The notes below the pieces were generated by a model. That model worked only from the letters and a program-made list of their open reading frames with translations, made no database searches and had not been told where the DNA came from. From NCBI RefSeq assembly GCF_900496965.1, contig NZ_UFQB01000002.1, positions 1 to 64,000 of the forward strand: 64,000 nucleotides of DNA, read 5' to 3'. Positions 22,931 to 32,525 of the stretch are shown one piece after another. Within the stretch, counting starts at the first letter, position 1. Each line of letters starts with the position of its first letter. The position numbers were made by a program, and so were the translations under genes. The stretch comes from Achromobacter agilis (GTDB lineage: Bacteria; Pseudomonadota; Gammaproteobacteria; Burkholderiales; Burkholderiaceae_B).

Positions 22931-25198
22931 ATGCCGCACTCTTCCTACGCCGCCGACCGCATGGGATCGGCCACCGTCGAACCTTCCGGCCGCTTTGAGG
23001 CGGGCAGCCTGGCGTCGTTCACGCTGACCTATACCGCGGGCTACTTCGGCATCGACGACACCGGGTCGATCAAGATCGTGCACCGCTTCGCCAGCGACAT
23101 GGGCAAGCCGCAGTTCGACCAACCCGACGGCTGGAACTACACCACGGTCGAGGCTTCCAACGGCGCGGTTCTGCAGGTGGAGTACGACGGCAAGCGCAAC
23201 ATCCGGCCGTGGGACAAGACATTGTTCATCCGGGTGGTTCGCGGCTACCTGGAGGAAGGCGACCGCATCGTGGTGCGCTTTGGCGATACGCGGCGGGGCT
23301 CGCCCGGCATGCGGGTGCAGACGTTCAGCGAGCCGACTTTCGAGTTCAAGGTGCTGGTGGACGCCTTCGCCACCTACAACTACACCGAACTCGAGCACTC
23401 GCCTACCATCGCAGTCGTGGCCGGGCCGCCGGTGGCCTACAAGGCCATCTTGCCCAGCCAGGCGGTTGCGGGAGAGGCGTTCAGCCTGGGTTTCAAGGGC
23501 GAAGACAAATGGGGCAACCCCAGCGACCGCGTGTCCGGTGAGTTCACTGTGCGCAGCAACCTGCCGCTGCGCGGCCTGCCCTCCGCGTTCTCGATGCGCG
23601 AGGGCGAACTCTCATTACGGCTGGAGGGGCTGATGGCGGAAGCGCCCGGCGAACTGCGCATCGAGGTACTGCGCGACGGCCAAGCCGTGGCGCACAGCAC
23701 GCCGTGCCGCATCGTGGCGGCCGGCGATGGAGCGCGCCGGCATTACTGGGCCGACCTGCATGGGCAGTCCGAGGAAACGATAGGCACCAACTCCGCCGAA
23801 GAACTGATCCTGTTCGCGCGGGACCGGGCCTTCCTGGACGTGATGAGCCACCAGGGCAATGACTTCCAGATCACCACGCCGTTCTGGGAACAGCTGAACA
23901 AGCTGACGGCCCGATACAACGAGGATGGATCGTTCATCATCTTCCCTGGCTACGAATGGTCGGGCAACACCGGCCTGGGCGGCGACCGCAACGTGCTGTA
24001 CTTGAAGGAAGGCCGCCCCATCCACCGCTCGTCGCACGCCCTGATCGACGACCTGTCGGACCTGGCGCTGGACGCGAACGACGCGGACGCGCTGTTCGAC
24101 GCGCTGAAGGACGAGGACGTGGTGGTGTTCGCGCACATCGGCGGCCGCTACGCCGACATTACCCGCTCGCACGACGCCCGCCTGGAGCGCTCCATCGAAA
24201 TCCACTCCGATTGGGGCACCTTCGAATGGCTGCTGGAGGACGCTTTCCGGCTCGGCTACCGCGTCGGCATCCTGGCCAACAGCGACGGACACAAGGGCCG
24301 GCATGGCGCCAGCCACCCGGGCGCATCCCTGTTCGGCGCCTATGGCGGCCTGAGCTGCCTGATCGCCGACCGGCTCACCCGGCACTCGATCGCCGAGTGC
24401 CTGCGCCAGCGCCGCCATTACGCCACCACCGGCTGCCGCGCCTATCTCGACGTGCAGGCGCATTTCGAGCGGCCCGCGCTACGTTATTCCGACGATCCCA
24501 AACTGGGCGCGCCGGTGACGCGCGAGCCGGTCACCCAGGCGGACATGGGCGCCATCCTGTCGTATGACGGCGACTCGCTGGAGCTGTCTTTCGAGGTGCT
24601 GACCCATGGCGCGATCGAGCGCGTGGAGATCCGCAACCGCATGGAGGTCGTGCAGACGCTGTATCCCTACGACGAGGCCGCGCTGGGCAGCCGCATCCGC
24701 ATCGTCTGGGAAGGGTCGGAGTACCGCGGCCGCGGCCGCCAGACCGTGTGGGACGGCAACGCGACGCTCGACGGCAACGCCTTCGTGGACCCGCTGCCGA
24801 TCAATTTCTGGAACCTGGACAAGACCCTGGCGCAACCGCGGCCCGACATGCTGAGCTGGCGGTCGCTGACCACCGGCGGCTTCAGCGGCATCGACGTACG
24901 GCTGCGCGATCCGCGCGCCGGCGTGCTGAAGATCGACACGCCCATCGTGCGCACCGAACTCGCGGTCGATCAAATCGGCCTGGAACCGGTCGTCGTGGAA
25001 AACCGCGGCATTCGGCGCCGGCTGCAGGTCTATCGCCTGCCCGATGAAAACCCGGCGCGGCGGATGCAGGCCCGGGTGCGCGTGCCGCTGCACACGGGTT
25101 CCGACAATGCCGTGTACTTGCGCATCACCACGGAGGATGGGTTTTTCATTTATTCCAGCCCGATCTATGTGGAACGGGGCGCGTCCGGGCCGCAATAA
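22931..25198 (+). CDS. Large DUF3604 protein (PHP-like hydrolase fold)
   Basis: The start at 22931 (MPHSSYAADRMG) gives 755 residues; an in-frame ATG at 22880 is possible. The N-terminal third is beta-rich. The central region has a PHP-like metal-site pattern: HYWADLHGQSE, DVMSHQGND, FPGYEWSG, FAHIGGRY, and LANSDGHKGRHG. PHP-fold proteins are metal-dependent phosphoesterases or hydrolases, while DUF3604 itself has no settled reaction. No signal peptide or membrane segment is apparent, so it is likely cytoplasmic. The divergent LysR-Bug pair suggests a role in using an imported organic compound. Length and motif order agree with the family. Confidence 0.85.
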   Translation: MPHSSYAADRMGSATVEPSGRFEAGSLASFTLTYTAGYFGIDDTGSIKIVHRFASDMGKPQFDQPDGWNYTTVEASNGAVLQVEYDGKRNIRPWDKTLFIRVVRGYLEEGDRIVVRFGDTRRGSPGMRVQTFSEPTFEFKVLVDAFATYNYTELEHSPTIAVVAGPPVAYKAILPSQAVAGEAFSLGFKGEDKWGNPSDRVSGEFTVRSNLPLRGLPSAFSMREGELSLRLEGLMAEAPGELRIEVLRDGQAVAHSTPCRIVAAGDGARRHYWADLHGQSEETIGTNSAEELILFARDRAFLDVMSHQGNDFQITTPFWEQLNKLTARYNEDGSFIIFPGYEWSGNTGLGGDRNVLYLKEGRPIHRSSHALIDDLSDLALDANDADALFDALKDEDVVVFAHIGGRYADITRSHDARLERSIEIHSDWGTFEWLLEDAFRLGYRVGILANSDGHKGRHGASHPGASLFGAYGGLSCLIADRLTRHSIAECLRQRRHYATTGCRAYLDVQAHFERPALRYSDDPKLGAPVTREPVTQADMGAILSYDGDSLELSFEVLTHGAIERVEIRNRMEVVQTLYPYDEAALGSRIRIVWEGSEYRGRGRQTVWDGNATLDGNAFVDPLPINFWNLDKTLAQPRPDMLSWRSLTTGGFSGIDVRLRDPRAGVLKIDTPIVRTELAVDQIGLEPVVVENRGIRRRLQVYRLPDENPARRMQARVRVPLHTGSDNAVYLRITTEDGFFIYSSPIYVERGASGPQ

Positions 25199-25209
25199 AG
25201 CGGCGGATG

Positions 25210-26181
25210 CTACACGCCGCCGGCGTCGATCAATTCCGCCGACGACTCCCGCAGGCACTCGGCGAACAGCTGCGTGGTGGATGTCGTGGTGTCTTCGCGC
25301 CAGTACAGAATGGCCTCGCCCAGGGGTCCCAGCGGCGGCAGCGGCAGCATCCGCATCGTTCCGCGCTGCACATAGCGTCGCGCGAGCGACAGCGGCAGGA
25401 TCGAGACGTAGCCCCCGTCGCGCAGCAACGACAGGTTGAGCGCCAGTGAACTCGACTCGATGCTCGGACGCAGCAAGGTCACGCCATGTTCGGCAAGAAT
25501 CTCGACCATGGTCGCGAACGCGGGCGAGCCCTGCATCGGCGTGATCCAGCGCACGTCCTGCAAGTCGCTCCAGGCCACGGGGGTATCGGCACCGCCCAAG
25601 GCGTGTCGCGTGCCCACCACGAATACGAACGGCTCGTGATGCAGTGATTCGTGGCGCATCACCGGCAGATAGCCGGTCACGCGGTTGCGGCCCAACGCCA
25701 GATCGAGGTTGCCTTCGTCCATCATCTTGAGCAGGCGATCGAGCGTGGCTTCCACGAACGAGAACGACGCGTTCGGCGCGCGCCGCGTGAACAGCTCGAC
25801 GGCATGCGCGATCAAGGGCTGGGGAATCGTCACCACGGCGCCGAATCTCACGTGGCCCGCCGTGCCGGCGGCCAGCGCGGTGACGTCGCGCCGCGCCAGT
25901 TCTATCTGCCGCAGAATCTCGCGCCCGCGTTCGACCAGCACGCGTCCTATGCGCGTCAACTCGACGGCATTGCCCACCCGGCGCACGACCGGCGTGCCCA
26001 ACGCCTCCTCGATCTCCGCGATCTGCTTCGAGATGGCCGGCTGCGTGACGTGGAACGCTGCGGCCACCCGCGTGACCTGACGCAATTCGCCCAGCGTGAC
26101 CAGAATGCGCAGATGCCCAAGCTTCAGGCCACTGCGGAAAAAGCGCTCTATCGAATTGTCGGAGGGGGTGCTGGCGGACAT
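25210..26181 (-). CDS. LysR-family transcriptional regulator
   Basis: The start at 26181 (MSASTPSDNS) gives 323 residues with the helix-turn-helix at about 37-57 (QVTRVAAAFHVTQPAISKQI) and a C-terminal effector domain. It resembles the GbpR/PcaQ group of LysR proteins that control sugar, gallate or aromatic-acid genes. It is divergent from the MFS-SDR-IlvD-HIBADH operon, and the operator-like repeat at 26242-26257 lies between them. Control of that operon is inferred from position. Confidence 0.9.
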   Translation of the reverse strand: MSASTPSDNSIERFFRSGLKLGHLRILVTLGELRQVTRVAAAFHVTQPAISKQIAEIEEALGTPVVRRVGNAVELTRIGRVLVERGREILRQIELARRDVTALAAGTAGHVRFGAVVTIPQPLIAHAVELFTRRAPNASFSFVEATLDRLLKMMDEGNLDLALGRNRVTGYLPVMRHESLHHEPFVFVVGTRHALGGADTPVAWSDLQDVRWITPMQGSPAFATMVEILAEHGVTLLRPSIESSSLALNLSLLRDGGYVSILPLSLARRYVQRGTMRMLPLPPLGPLGEAILYWREDTTTSTTQLFAECLRESSAELIDAGGV

Positions 26182-26241
26182 GTCGGAAATGGAAGGGCTG
26201 GGGAATGTGCCGCCATCGTGCGATGGCGCAACGCGCCAATC

Positions 26242-26257
26242 ATAACCAAATGGTAAT
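26242..26257. promoter_or_regulatory. LysR-box-like repeat before the MFS operon
   Basis: ATAACC-AAAT-GGTAAT is an inverted repeat with one mismatch in six pairs. Its position, 61 bp upstream of the LysR start and 210 bp upstream of the MFS start, suits a LysR autoregulatory site. The rest of the 285-bp gap shows no strong motif besides a ribosome-binding site (GGAGA) before 26467. Confidence 0.4.
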
Positions 26258-26466
26258 GCCAAATGCGCAAAGTGTGATTTGCCGTCTTGCCCGGGCAGCC
26301 CGTACCCTTCGAACGGTCAGCATTGCGGCGCGGGCATTTCGTGAGGCATCGATGAATTTCCGGGGCAAACCATTGCTTCCACCTCGACGCCACACACATA
26401 ACCGAATGCGCAGGCTGCCGAATAACTCGATGTGCCCCATGGCACACACCCACGGAGACAATACCC

Positions 26467-27795
26467 ATGAGCACGTCCCTATCCGGCGGCGCGCAGGCGC
26501 ATGCCGGCCCGCAGGCCGCGCAGAATCCGGCGCAGCTCGACACGCTGTACCGCAAGCTGGCCTGGCACATCATGCCGTTCCTGTTCCTGTCGTTCATCGT
26601 TGCGTACATCGACCGCGTCAACGTGAGCTTCGCGAAGTTGCAAATGCTGGCGGACCTCTCGCTATCGGAAACCGTCTACGGCTTGGGAGCCGGCATTTTC
26701 TTTCTGGGCTACTTCCTCTTCGAGGTGCCGAGCAATCTGATCCTGCATCGCGTGGGCGCACGCATCTGGATCGCACGCATCATGGTCACGTGGTCGATCA
26801 TCTCGTGCCTGACGATGTTCGCCCAGGGGCCGGCCTCGTTCTATGCACTGCGTTTCCTGCTGGGCGTGGCCGAAGCCGGCTTTTTCCCCGGCATCGTGCT
26901 GTATCTGGCCACCTGGTTCCCGTCGAACAGGCGCTCGCAGATCATCGCCCTGTTCATGGTGGCCATCCCGGTGTCGGGCGCCATCGGCGGCCCGCTGTCC
27001 GGCTGGATCATGGAGCGGTTCGGCGGAGCGCATGACCTGGCCGGCTGGCAGTGGCTGTTCCTGGTGGAAGGTCTCGGGTCGCTCGTCGTCGGCATCGCCG
27101 CCTTCTTCGTGCTGCAGGACCGGATCGAGACGGTGAAGTGGCTCAGCGCAGACGAGAAGCGCCTGCTGGCGCAGGATCTCGCCGCCGACGACAGCACCCG
27201 CGCCCGCCATAGCGTGCGGCAGGTGTTCGGCGACCGCAAGGTATGGTTGCTTGGCCTGCTCTATTTCTGTATCGCCATGGGCAACTACGGGCTCGTATTC
27301 TGGCTGCCTACGATGATACGCGCCGCGGGCGTCGCCAACCTCGGCAACATCGGCCTGCTATCGGCCGTGCCGTCGCTCGTCAGCGCCGTTGCGATGATAC
27401 TCATTGCGCGCCATGCAGACCGCAGCAACGAACGCCGCATTCACGTCGCGGTGTGCTGCGTGCTGGGCGCCGCCGGCATGCTCGCATCGGTGCTGCTCGC
27501 CCAACACCTCTGGTGGTCGATGGCCGCGCTCATCGTGGCCGCCATCGGCATCAACTCGATCGCGCCGGTCTTCTGGGGCATCCCCACGGCGATGATGAGC
27601 GGAGCGGGCGCGGCGGCGGCCATCGCGCTGATCAACTCGGTCGGCAACCTGGCCGGCTTCGTGAGTCCGTACGTTATCGGCTTTCTCAAGGACAGCACCG
27701 GACAGCTGTTGCCGGGCATGATCATGCTGGCGTGCGCGCTGGTCGGCGGCGCCGTCATCGTGATGTCGCTAGGCACGAAACGGAGCCAGGCATGA
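26467..27795 (+). CDS. MFS transporter, anion:cation symporter (ACS) type
   Basis: The 442-residue protein has about twelve hydrophobic segments and the ACS-family hallmark FIVAYIDRVNVSFAKLQM at the first membrane helix. GYFLFEVPSNLILHRVGARIW and RFLLGVAEAGFFPG follow, as in phthalate, tartrate and galactonate permeases. It should import an organic anion with protons across the inner membrane. It is the first gene of an operon with an SDR, an IlvD-type dehydratase and a beta-hydroxyacid dehydrogenase, so its substrate is probably a sugar acid or other hydroxy acid. The stop overlaps the SDR start by four bases. Confidence 0.92.
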   Translation: MSTSLSGGAQAHAGPQAAQNPAQLDTLYRKLAWHIMPFLFLSFIVAYIDRVNVSFAKLQMLADLSLSETVYGLGAGIFFLGYFLFEVPSNLILHRVGARIWIARIMVTWSIISCLTMFAQGPASFYALRFLLGVAEAGFFPGIVLYLATWFPSNRRSQIIALFMVAIPVSGAIGGPLSGWIMERFGGAHDLAGWQWLFLVEGLGSLVVGIAAFFVLQDRIETVKWLSADEKRLLAQDLAADDSTRARHSVRQVFGDRKVWLLGLLYFCIAMGNYGLVFWLPTMIRAAGVANLGNIGLLSAVPSLVSAVAMILIARHADRSNERRIHVAVCCVLGAAGMLASVLLAQHLWWSMAALIVAAIGINSIAPVFWGIPTAMMSGAGAAAAIALINSVGNLAGFVSPYVIGFLKDSTGQLLPGMIMLACALVGGAVIVMSLGTKRSQA

Positions 27796-28571
27796 AGGCT
27801 CCCGTCTGCCTGGTAACCGGCGCGGCAACCGGCATCGGCGCCGCCACTGCCCTGCGTTTCGCGCGCGAGGGCTGGACCGTGGCCATCAACAATTTCGATC
27901 ACGGCACCCGGGCGGCCGCCGAGAGGGTGGCGGCGCAATGCGGCGACGCCGGCGCCCAGGCGATCGTCGTCGACGCCGACGTGGGCGACGACGCGGCCTG
28001 CCGCGCCATGGTCGATGCCGTCGCCGCGCAATGGGGACGGCTAGACGCGCTCGTGAACAGCGCGGGCACGACACGCGTGATTCCGCACGCCGACCTCGAA
28101 GCCATTGACGCCGGCGAGTTCGAACGCATCTATCGCGTGAACCTCATCGGCATGTTCCAGATGACCCGCGCCGCGGCGCCCTTGCTGCGCGGCCGCCCGG
28201 CGGGCGCGGCATCGGGCAGCGTCATCAATATTTCGTCCCTGGCGTCCCTCAATGGCACGGGATCCTCGATTGCCTACGCGGCGTCCAAGGGCGCGGTCAA
28301 CTCGCTGACGCTGTCGCTCGCGCGCACCCTCGCCCCGCACGTCCGCGTGAACGCCATCGCCCCGGGCATGGTCGACGACGGCCTGCTGCGGCGGATGCTC
28401 GGCGACGACGCCTACGCGCGCGTGATCGATGGCATGCGCGAGAACGCGCCGCTCAAGCGGGTTTCCCAACCTTCTGAAGTCGCGGAACTCGCCTGGTTCC
28501 TCGCCGCCCGCGCGCCCGCAATGACCGGCCAGGTCCTGGCCATCGAAAACGGCTTGCTGCTCAACACCTGA
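27792..28571 (+). CDS. Short-chain dehydrogenase/reductase (SDR)
   Basis: The 259-residue protein starts at 27792, overlapping the transporter gene by four bases. It has NAD(P) motif GAATGIG (residues 11-17), NSAGT near residue 90, S in INISSLASL and Y-x3-K (AYAASKGA). A hydroxy- or keto-group oxidoreductase is expected, consistent with a hydroxy-acid catabolic operon. Similar SDRs in such operons oxidise a hydroxyl before dehydration. A longer reading from 27243 has a different frame of the transporter gene and is rejected. Confidence 0.9.
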   Translation: MKAPVCLVTGAATGIGAATALRFAREGWTVAINNFDHGTRAAAERVAAQCGDAGAQAIVVDADVGDDAACRAMVDAVAAQWGRLDALVNSAGTTRVIPHADLEAIDAGEFERIYRVNLIGMFQMTRAAAPLLRGRPAGAASGSVINISSLASLNGTGSSIAYAASKGAVNSLTLSLARTLAPHVRVNAIAPGMVDDGLLRRMLGDDAYARVIDGMRENAPLKRVSQPSEVAELAWFLAARAPAMTGQVLAIENGLLLNT

Positions 28572-28597
28572 GCCCCACGACACAAGGAATTCCTGCG

Positions 28598-30340
28598 ATG
28601 AAAGATCTGCACAAACACCGCTCCCGCACGGTGACCGAGGGCGTGACGCGCGCGCCGCACCGCGCCTTCCTGCGCGCCACGGGCCTCGACGACGAGGCCA
28701 TCGAGAAGCCGTTCGTCGCCATCGTCGACACCTTCGGCGAGAACACTCCCTGCTCCATGTCGCTGAACCAGATTTCCGACAACGTTCGCCTCGGCATCGC
28801 GGCCGGCGGCGGCGTGCCGATACGCGGCTCGGCGATCTCGGTATCCGACGGAACCTCGATGAATCACTCGGGCATGCGGTTCTCGCTGGTTTCGCGCGAA
28901 ACGATTGCCGACAGCGTCGAACTGTTCGTGCGCGCCCATTGCTACGACGCGCTCGTCGGCGTGGCCGGTTGCGACAAGACCCTGCCCGGCATTCTGATGG
29001 GCATGGTGCGCGTCAACGTCCCAGGAGTGTTCCTGTTCGGCGGCGCGATGCTGCCCGGCGTGGCTCCGGACGGCTCGCAAGCCACGATCCTGACGGCCAT
29101 CGAGGCCGTGGGCGCGGCGCAGCGCGGCGATATGTCCGCCGAAACGCTGCGCGGCATCGAAAAGCGCTGCACTCCGACCGCCGGCTCCTGCCCGGGGCAG
29201 TTCACGGCGAACACGATGGCGATGGTCGCCGAAGTGCTGGGCCTGGCGCCGCTCGGCTCGGCGATGGTGCCCGCCGTCTACAGCGAACGCATCGCGATCG
29301 CCCGCCGCGCCGGCGAAAACGTCATGCGCGCGTTGCGCAATGGCGGGCCGCTGCCACGCGACCTGGTGACCCGCAAGAGCCTGGAGAACGCCTGCGCGGC
29401 CGTCGCCGCCACCGGGGGATCGACCAACGCCATGCTGCACATCCCCGCCATCGCGCACGAGGCCGGCATAGCATTCACACTCGATGATGTCTCTGAAGTC
29501 CTGGCGCGCACGCCGCTGATCGGCGACATGCAGCCCGGCGGGCGCTATCTGGCGGTGGACCTGCATCATGTTGGCGGCGTGCCGGCGGTGCTCAACGCTC
29601 TGCTGGCTGGCGGCCACATACACGGCGACACACTCACGCAAAGCGGCGAAACGCTGGAAACCGCGCTGCGTGCCTTCCCCGGCCCGGATGGCCGCGTGGT
29701 CAAGCCCTATAACGAACCGCTCTCACCCAACGCGGGGCTGGTGGTGCTGCGCGGCAACCTTGCCCCGGACGGCGCCGCGCTGAAGACCGCCGGCCTCAAG
29801 CAGCTGGTGTTCTCGGGCACGGCGCGGGTGTTCGAGGCGGAAGAAGACTGTATGGCGGTCGTTGCCGCAGGAACCTATCGGGAAGGCGACGTTCTCGTGA
29901 TCCGCAACGAGGGCCCCAAGGGCGGGCCGGGCATGCGTGAAATGCTGAGTGTAACGGCGGCGATCTACGGACAAGGCATGGGCGAAAAGGTCGCGCTGCT
30001 CACCGACGGCCGGTTCTCGGGGGCTACGCGCGGCATGTGCATCGGCTATGTCGGCCCCGAAGCCGCGGCGGGTGGCCCGATACGCCTGTTGCGCGATGGC
30101 GACCGCATACACATCGATGCGATCAAGGGGCGGCTCGACGTAGAACTTTCCGACGAGGAGCTCGCGCAGCGGGCGGCTGTCGCCCAGCCGTTCGCGCGCG
30201 GGCATCTGGGCGGCGTGCTCGAAAAGTATGAAGCGCTGGTGCGTCCGGCCAAGCTGGGCGCCGTGACCCATTCCGGGGCCGTGAACTGGCCTTATGAAGC
30301 GTCGATCGGGGAAATGCCCGTTAACGGAAGCAGGAAATGA
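28598..30340 (+). CDS. IlvD/Edd-family dehydratase
   Basis: The 580-residue protein belongs to the iron-sulfur dehydratases of dihydroxy-acids, 6-phosphogluconate and sugar acids. Cysteines for the cluster are visible at C52 (TPCSM), C125 (AGCDKTLPG) and C198 (GSCPG). Most members dehydrate a 2,3-dihydroxy acid to a 2-keto-3-deoxy acid. The operon with an ACS-type transporter and two dehydrogenases, and no branched-chain amino-acid genes, points to sugar-acid catabolism rather than the biosynthetic IlvD. The 3' end overlaps the next gene by four bases. The specific sugar acid is not determined. Confidence 0.9.
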   Translation: MKDLHKHRSRTVTEGVTRAPHRAFLRATGLDDEAIEKPFVAIVDTFGENTPCSMSLNQISDNVRLGIAAGGGVPIRGSAISVSDGTSMNHSGMRFSLVSRETIADSVELFVRAHCYDALVGVAGCDKTLPGILMGMVRVNVPGVFLFGGAMLPGVAPDGSQATILTAIEAVGAAQRGDMSAETLRGIEKRCTPTAGSCPGQFTANTMAMVAEVLGLAPLGSAMVPAVYSERIAIARRAGENVMRALRNGGPLPRDLVTRKSLENACAAVAATGGSTNAMLHIPAIAHEAGIAFTLDDVSEVLARTPLIGDMQPGGRYLAVDLHHVGGVPAVLNALLAGGHIHGDTLTQSGETLETALRAFPGPDGRVVKPYNEPLSPNAGLVVLRGNLAPDGAALKTAGLKQLVFSGTARVFEAEEDCMAVVAAGTYREGDVLVIRNEGPKGGPGMREMLSVTAAIYGQGMGEKVALLTDGRFSGATRGMCIGYVGPEAAAGGPIRLLRDGDRIHIDAIKGRLDVELSDEELAQRAAVAQPFARGHLGGVLEKYEALVRPAKLGAVTHSGAVNWPYEASIGEMPVNGSRK

Positions 30341-31230
30341 TGGCGGCGCCACGCATCGGCTTTTGCGGCATCGGCCGCATGGGCGAACCCATGACCACGC
30401 GGCTGCTGGCCGCCGGCCACAACGTCACGGCCTGGAATCGCTCCCACGCAAAACTCGGCCCTCTTGCCGCCGCAGGGGCCGTTGCCCGGGAGACGCCGCG
30501 GGCACTCGGCGAATGCGTCGACATCGTCCTGCTTTGCCTGGGCGACGGCAAAGCCGTGGAGGACGTGGTGTTCGGCGAGCATGGGCTTGCGCACTCGGCC
30601 CCGCCGCCCCGCTATCTCGTCGACCACTCGACCTTGTCGCCCGCGCTCACGCGCTCCCTGGCCCGGCGCTGGGCCGAGGCAACCGGCGGCGTGTGGATCG
30701 ATGCTCCCGTCTCGGGCGGCACGGACGGCGCGGCGGCCGGCAAGCTCGCCATCATGGCCGGCGGCCCCGCGGATGCCATCGAATCCGTGACGCCCGTGCT
30801 GCGCGCGTTCGCCTCGCGCGTCACCCGCATGGGCGACACCGGCGCGGGCCAGACCACCAAGCTCGCCAATCAGGCCATCGTCGCGACCACGCTCGCCGGA
30901 TTGGCCGAAGCCTTCGTGCTGGCCAAGCGCAGTGGAATCGATACCGCCGCCCTGCCGTCGGCCCTGCAAGGCGGTTGGGCCGATTCCGTGCTGTTGCAAA
31001 CGCTATGGCCTCGCATGGTGACGCCACCCGAGCACGCCACCGGCACGGTGCGCGTGATGCTCAAGGATCTGGACGCGATTGCCGAACTCGCAGAGGCGAG
31101 CGCTACCGTGCAGCGCGTGCTGCCGGAAGTGCGCCGCCTGCTACAGGATGCCGTGCGGCGCGGCATGGGAGACTGGGATCTGTCCCAAGTATTCCGGATC
31201 GGCGAGGCGGAGAGTGAACCCGGCATGTAG
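30337..31230 (+). CDS. NAD(P)-dependent beta-hydroxyacid dehydrogenase (HIBADH family)
   Basis: The 297-residue protein has the dinucleotide motif [13 protein letters not shown] near the N-terminus, the substrate-binding motif [16 protein letters not shown] [15 protein letters not shown], and the catalytic Lys in [11 protein letters not shown]. Family members include 3-hydroxyisobutyrate, tartronate-semialdehyde and 2-(hydroxymethyl)glutarate dehydrogenases. As the last gene of the MFS-SDR-IlvD operon it may act on a semialdehyde or hydroxy acid produced after dehydration and cleavage. No aldolase gene is present here, so that step, if needed, is encoded elsewhere. Confidence 0.9.
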   Translation: MMAAPRIGFCGIGRMGEPMTTRLLAAGHNVTAWNRSHAKLGPLAAAGAVARETPRALGECVDIVLLCLGDGKAVEDVVFGEHGLAHSAPPPRYLVDHSTLSPALTRSLARRWAEATGGVWIDAPVSGGTDGAAAGKLAIMAGGPADAIESVTPVLRAFASRVTRMGDTGAGQTTKLANQAIVATTLAGLAEAFVLAKRSGIDTAALPSALQGGWADSVLLQTLWPRMVTPPEHATGTVRVMLKDLDAIAELAEASATVQRVLPEVRRLLQDAVRRGMGDWDLSQVFRIGEAESEPGM

Positions 31231-31254
31231 GCGATTGCCGTAAATCCGTACCGA

Positions 31255-32400
31255 TCAACGGAACCGCAGGTGCCGCCGCTGCAAGTCAGCAACGGTCCTG
31301 CACCCCATCAGCTTCATGGCGCGCTCGATTTCGATCCGCATCAGTTCCAGCGCCCTTTCCACCCCGGGCCGCCCCGCCGCCGCCAGCGGGAACAGGTAAT
31401 AGCGGCCCAGCCCCACGGCCTTGGCGCCCAGCGCCAGGGCCTTCAGCACGTGGGTGCCGCGCTGCACGCCGCCGTCCATCATCACGTCGATGCGGTCGCC
31501 CACGGCGTCGACGATTTCGGCCAGTTGGTCGAAGGCGCTGCGCGAGCCGTCGAGCTGGCGGCCGCCATGGTTGGACAGCACGATGCCGGTGCAGCCGATG
31601 TCGGCGGCGCGCCTGGCATCCTCTACCGACATGATGCCTTTCAGGCAGAACTGGCCGCCCCACTCCTGCACCATCGCGGCAACGTCGTCCCAGGACATGG
31701 CCGGGTCCAGCATGTCGGTGAAGTACCGGCTGATGGACATCGCCCCTCCCCCCATGTCCACGTGGCCGTCCAGCTGGGGCAGCCTGAAGCGTTCGTGCGT
31801 GACATAGTTGATGGCCCAGGCCGGCTTGACGGCGAATTGGGCGATGCCGGACAGGTTCAGCCGGAACGGGATCGCGAAGCCGGTGCGCTTGTCTCGTTCG
31901 CGGTTGCCGCCGGTGATGCTGTCCACGGTCAGCATCATGACCTGGACGCCGGCCTCTTTGGCGCGCGCCATCATGTCGCGGTTCAGGCCGCGGTCCTTGT
32001 GGAAATAGAACTGGTACACCTGCGGCCCGCCGCTGATCTTGCGGGCTTCCTCCAGGCTGACGGTGCCCAGCGACGACACGCCGAACATGGTGCCGAACTT
32101 GCCTGCGGCCGCCGCCACGGCGCGTTCGCCGTCGTGGTGGAAAAGGCGCTGCAGCGCGGTCGGCGAGCAATACACCGGCAGCGCCAGCTTCTGGCCCATG
32201 ACGGTTACCGACATATCCACCTCCGCCACCCCGCGCAGCACGTCCGGCACCAGGTCGCAGGCCTCGAAGGCCTGGGTATTGCGCCGGTAGGTGGTTTCAT
32301 CGTCGGCAGCGCCGTCGATGTAATTGAAGATCGGGCCCGGCAGGCGCTGGCGCGCCATGCGGCGAAAGTCGTGGAAATTCTGGCACTGGTTCAGGCGCAT
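31255..32400 (-). CDS. FMN-dependent alpha-hydroxy-acid oxidase (LldD-like)
   Basis: The start at 32400 (MRLNQCQNFHDF) gives 381 residues. It is an FMN TIM barrel of the L-lactate dehydrogenase/glycolate oxidase family. The catalytic and substrate residues are recognisable: Y/D in FNYIDGAADDE, K in FCLKGIMS, and H278 and R281 in LSNHGGRQLDG. It would oxidise an L-2-hydroxy acid such as lactate to the 2-oxo acid, passing electrons to quinone or oxygen. The exact substrate is not assignable by eye. It is convergent with the HIBADH-ending operon and could serve the same metabolism. Confidence 0.9.
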   Translation of the reverse strand: MRLNQCQNFHDFRRMARQRLPGPIFNYIDGAADDETTYRRNTQAFEACDLVPDVLRGVAEVDMSVTVMGQKLALPVYCSPTALQRLFHHDGERAVAAAAGKFGTMFGVSSLGTVSLEEARKISGGPQVYQFYFHKDRGLNRDMMARAKEAGVQVMMLTVDSITGGNRERDKRTGFAIPFRLNLSGIAQFAVKPAWAINYVTHERFRLPQLDGHVDMGGGAMSISRYFTDMLDPAMSWDDVAAMVQEWGGQFCLKGIMSVEDARRAADIGCTGIVLSNHGGRQLDGSRSAFDQLAEIVDAVGDRIDVMMDGGVQRGTHVLKALALGAKAVGLGRYYLFPLAAAGRPGVERALELMRIEIERAMKLMGCRTVADLQRRHLRFR

Positions 32401-32525
32401 CAGAAAACCTTTATCAACGCTGCGTGTGGGAAACGGCGGGAAACGGCGCCCCAGAGAGTAACAATCAAACCGCCGCCGCAACAAATGCTCCGGCGGACGT
32501 TTCCATGCGCCGCCCCGGGCCGGCC

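Noticed and set aside
27243..27791. N-terminal extension of the SDR gene
   Set aside because: It overlaps the transporter gene in a different frame; the SDR body starts at 27792 with the normal four-base overlap.
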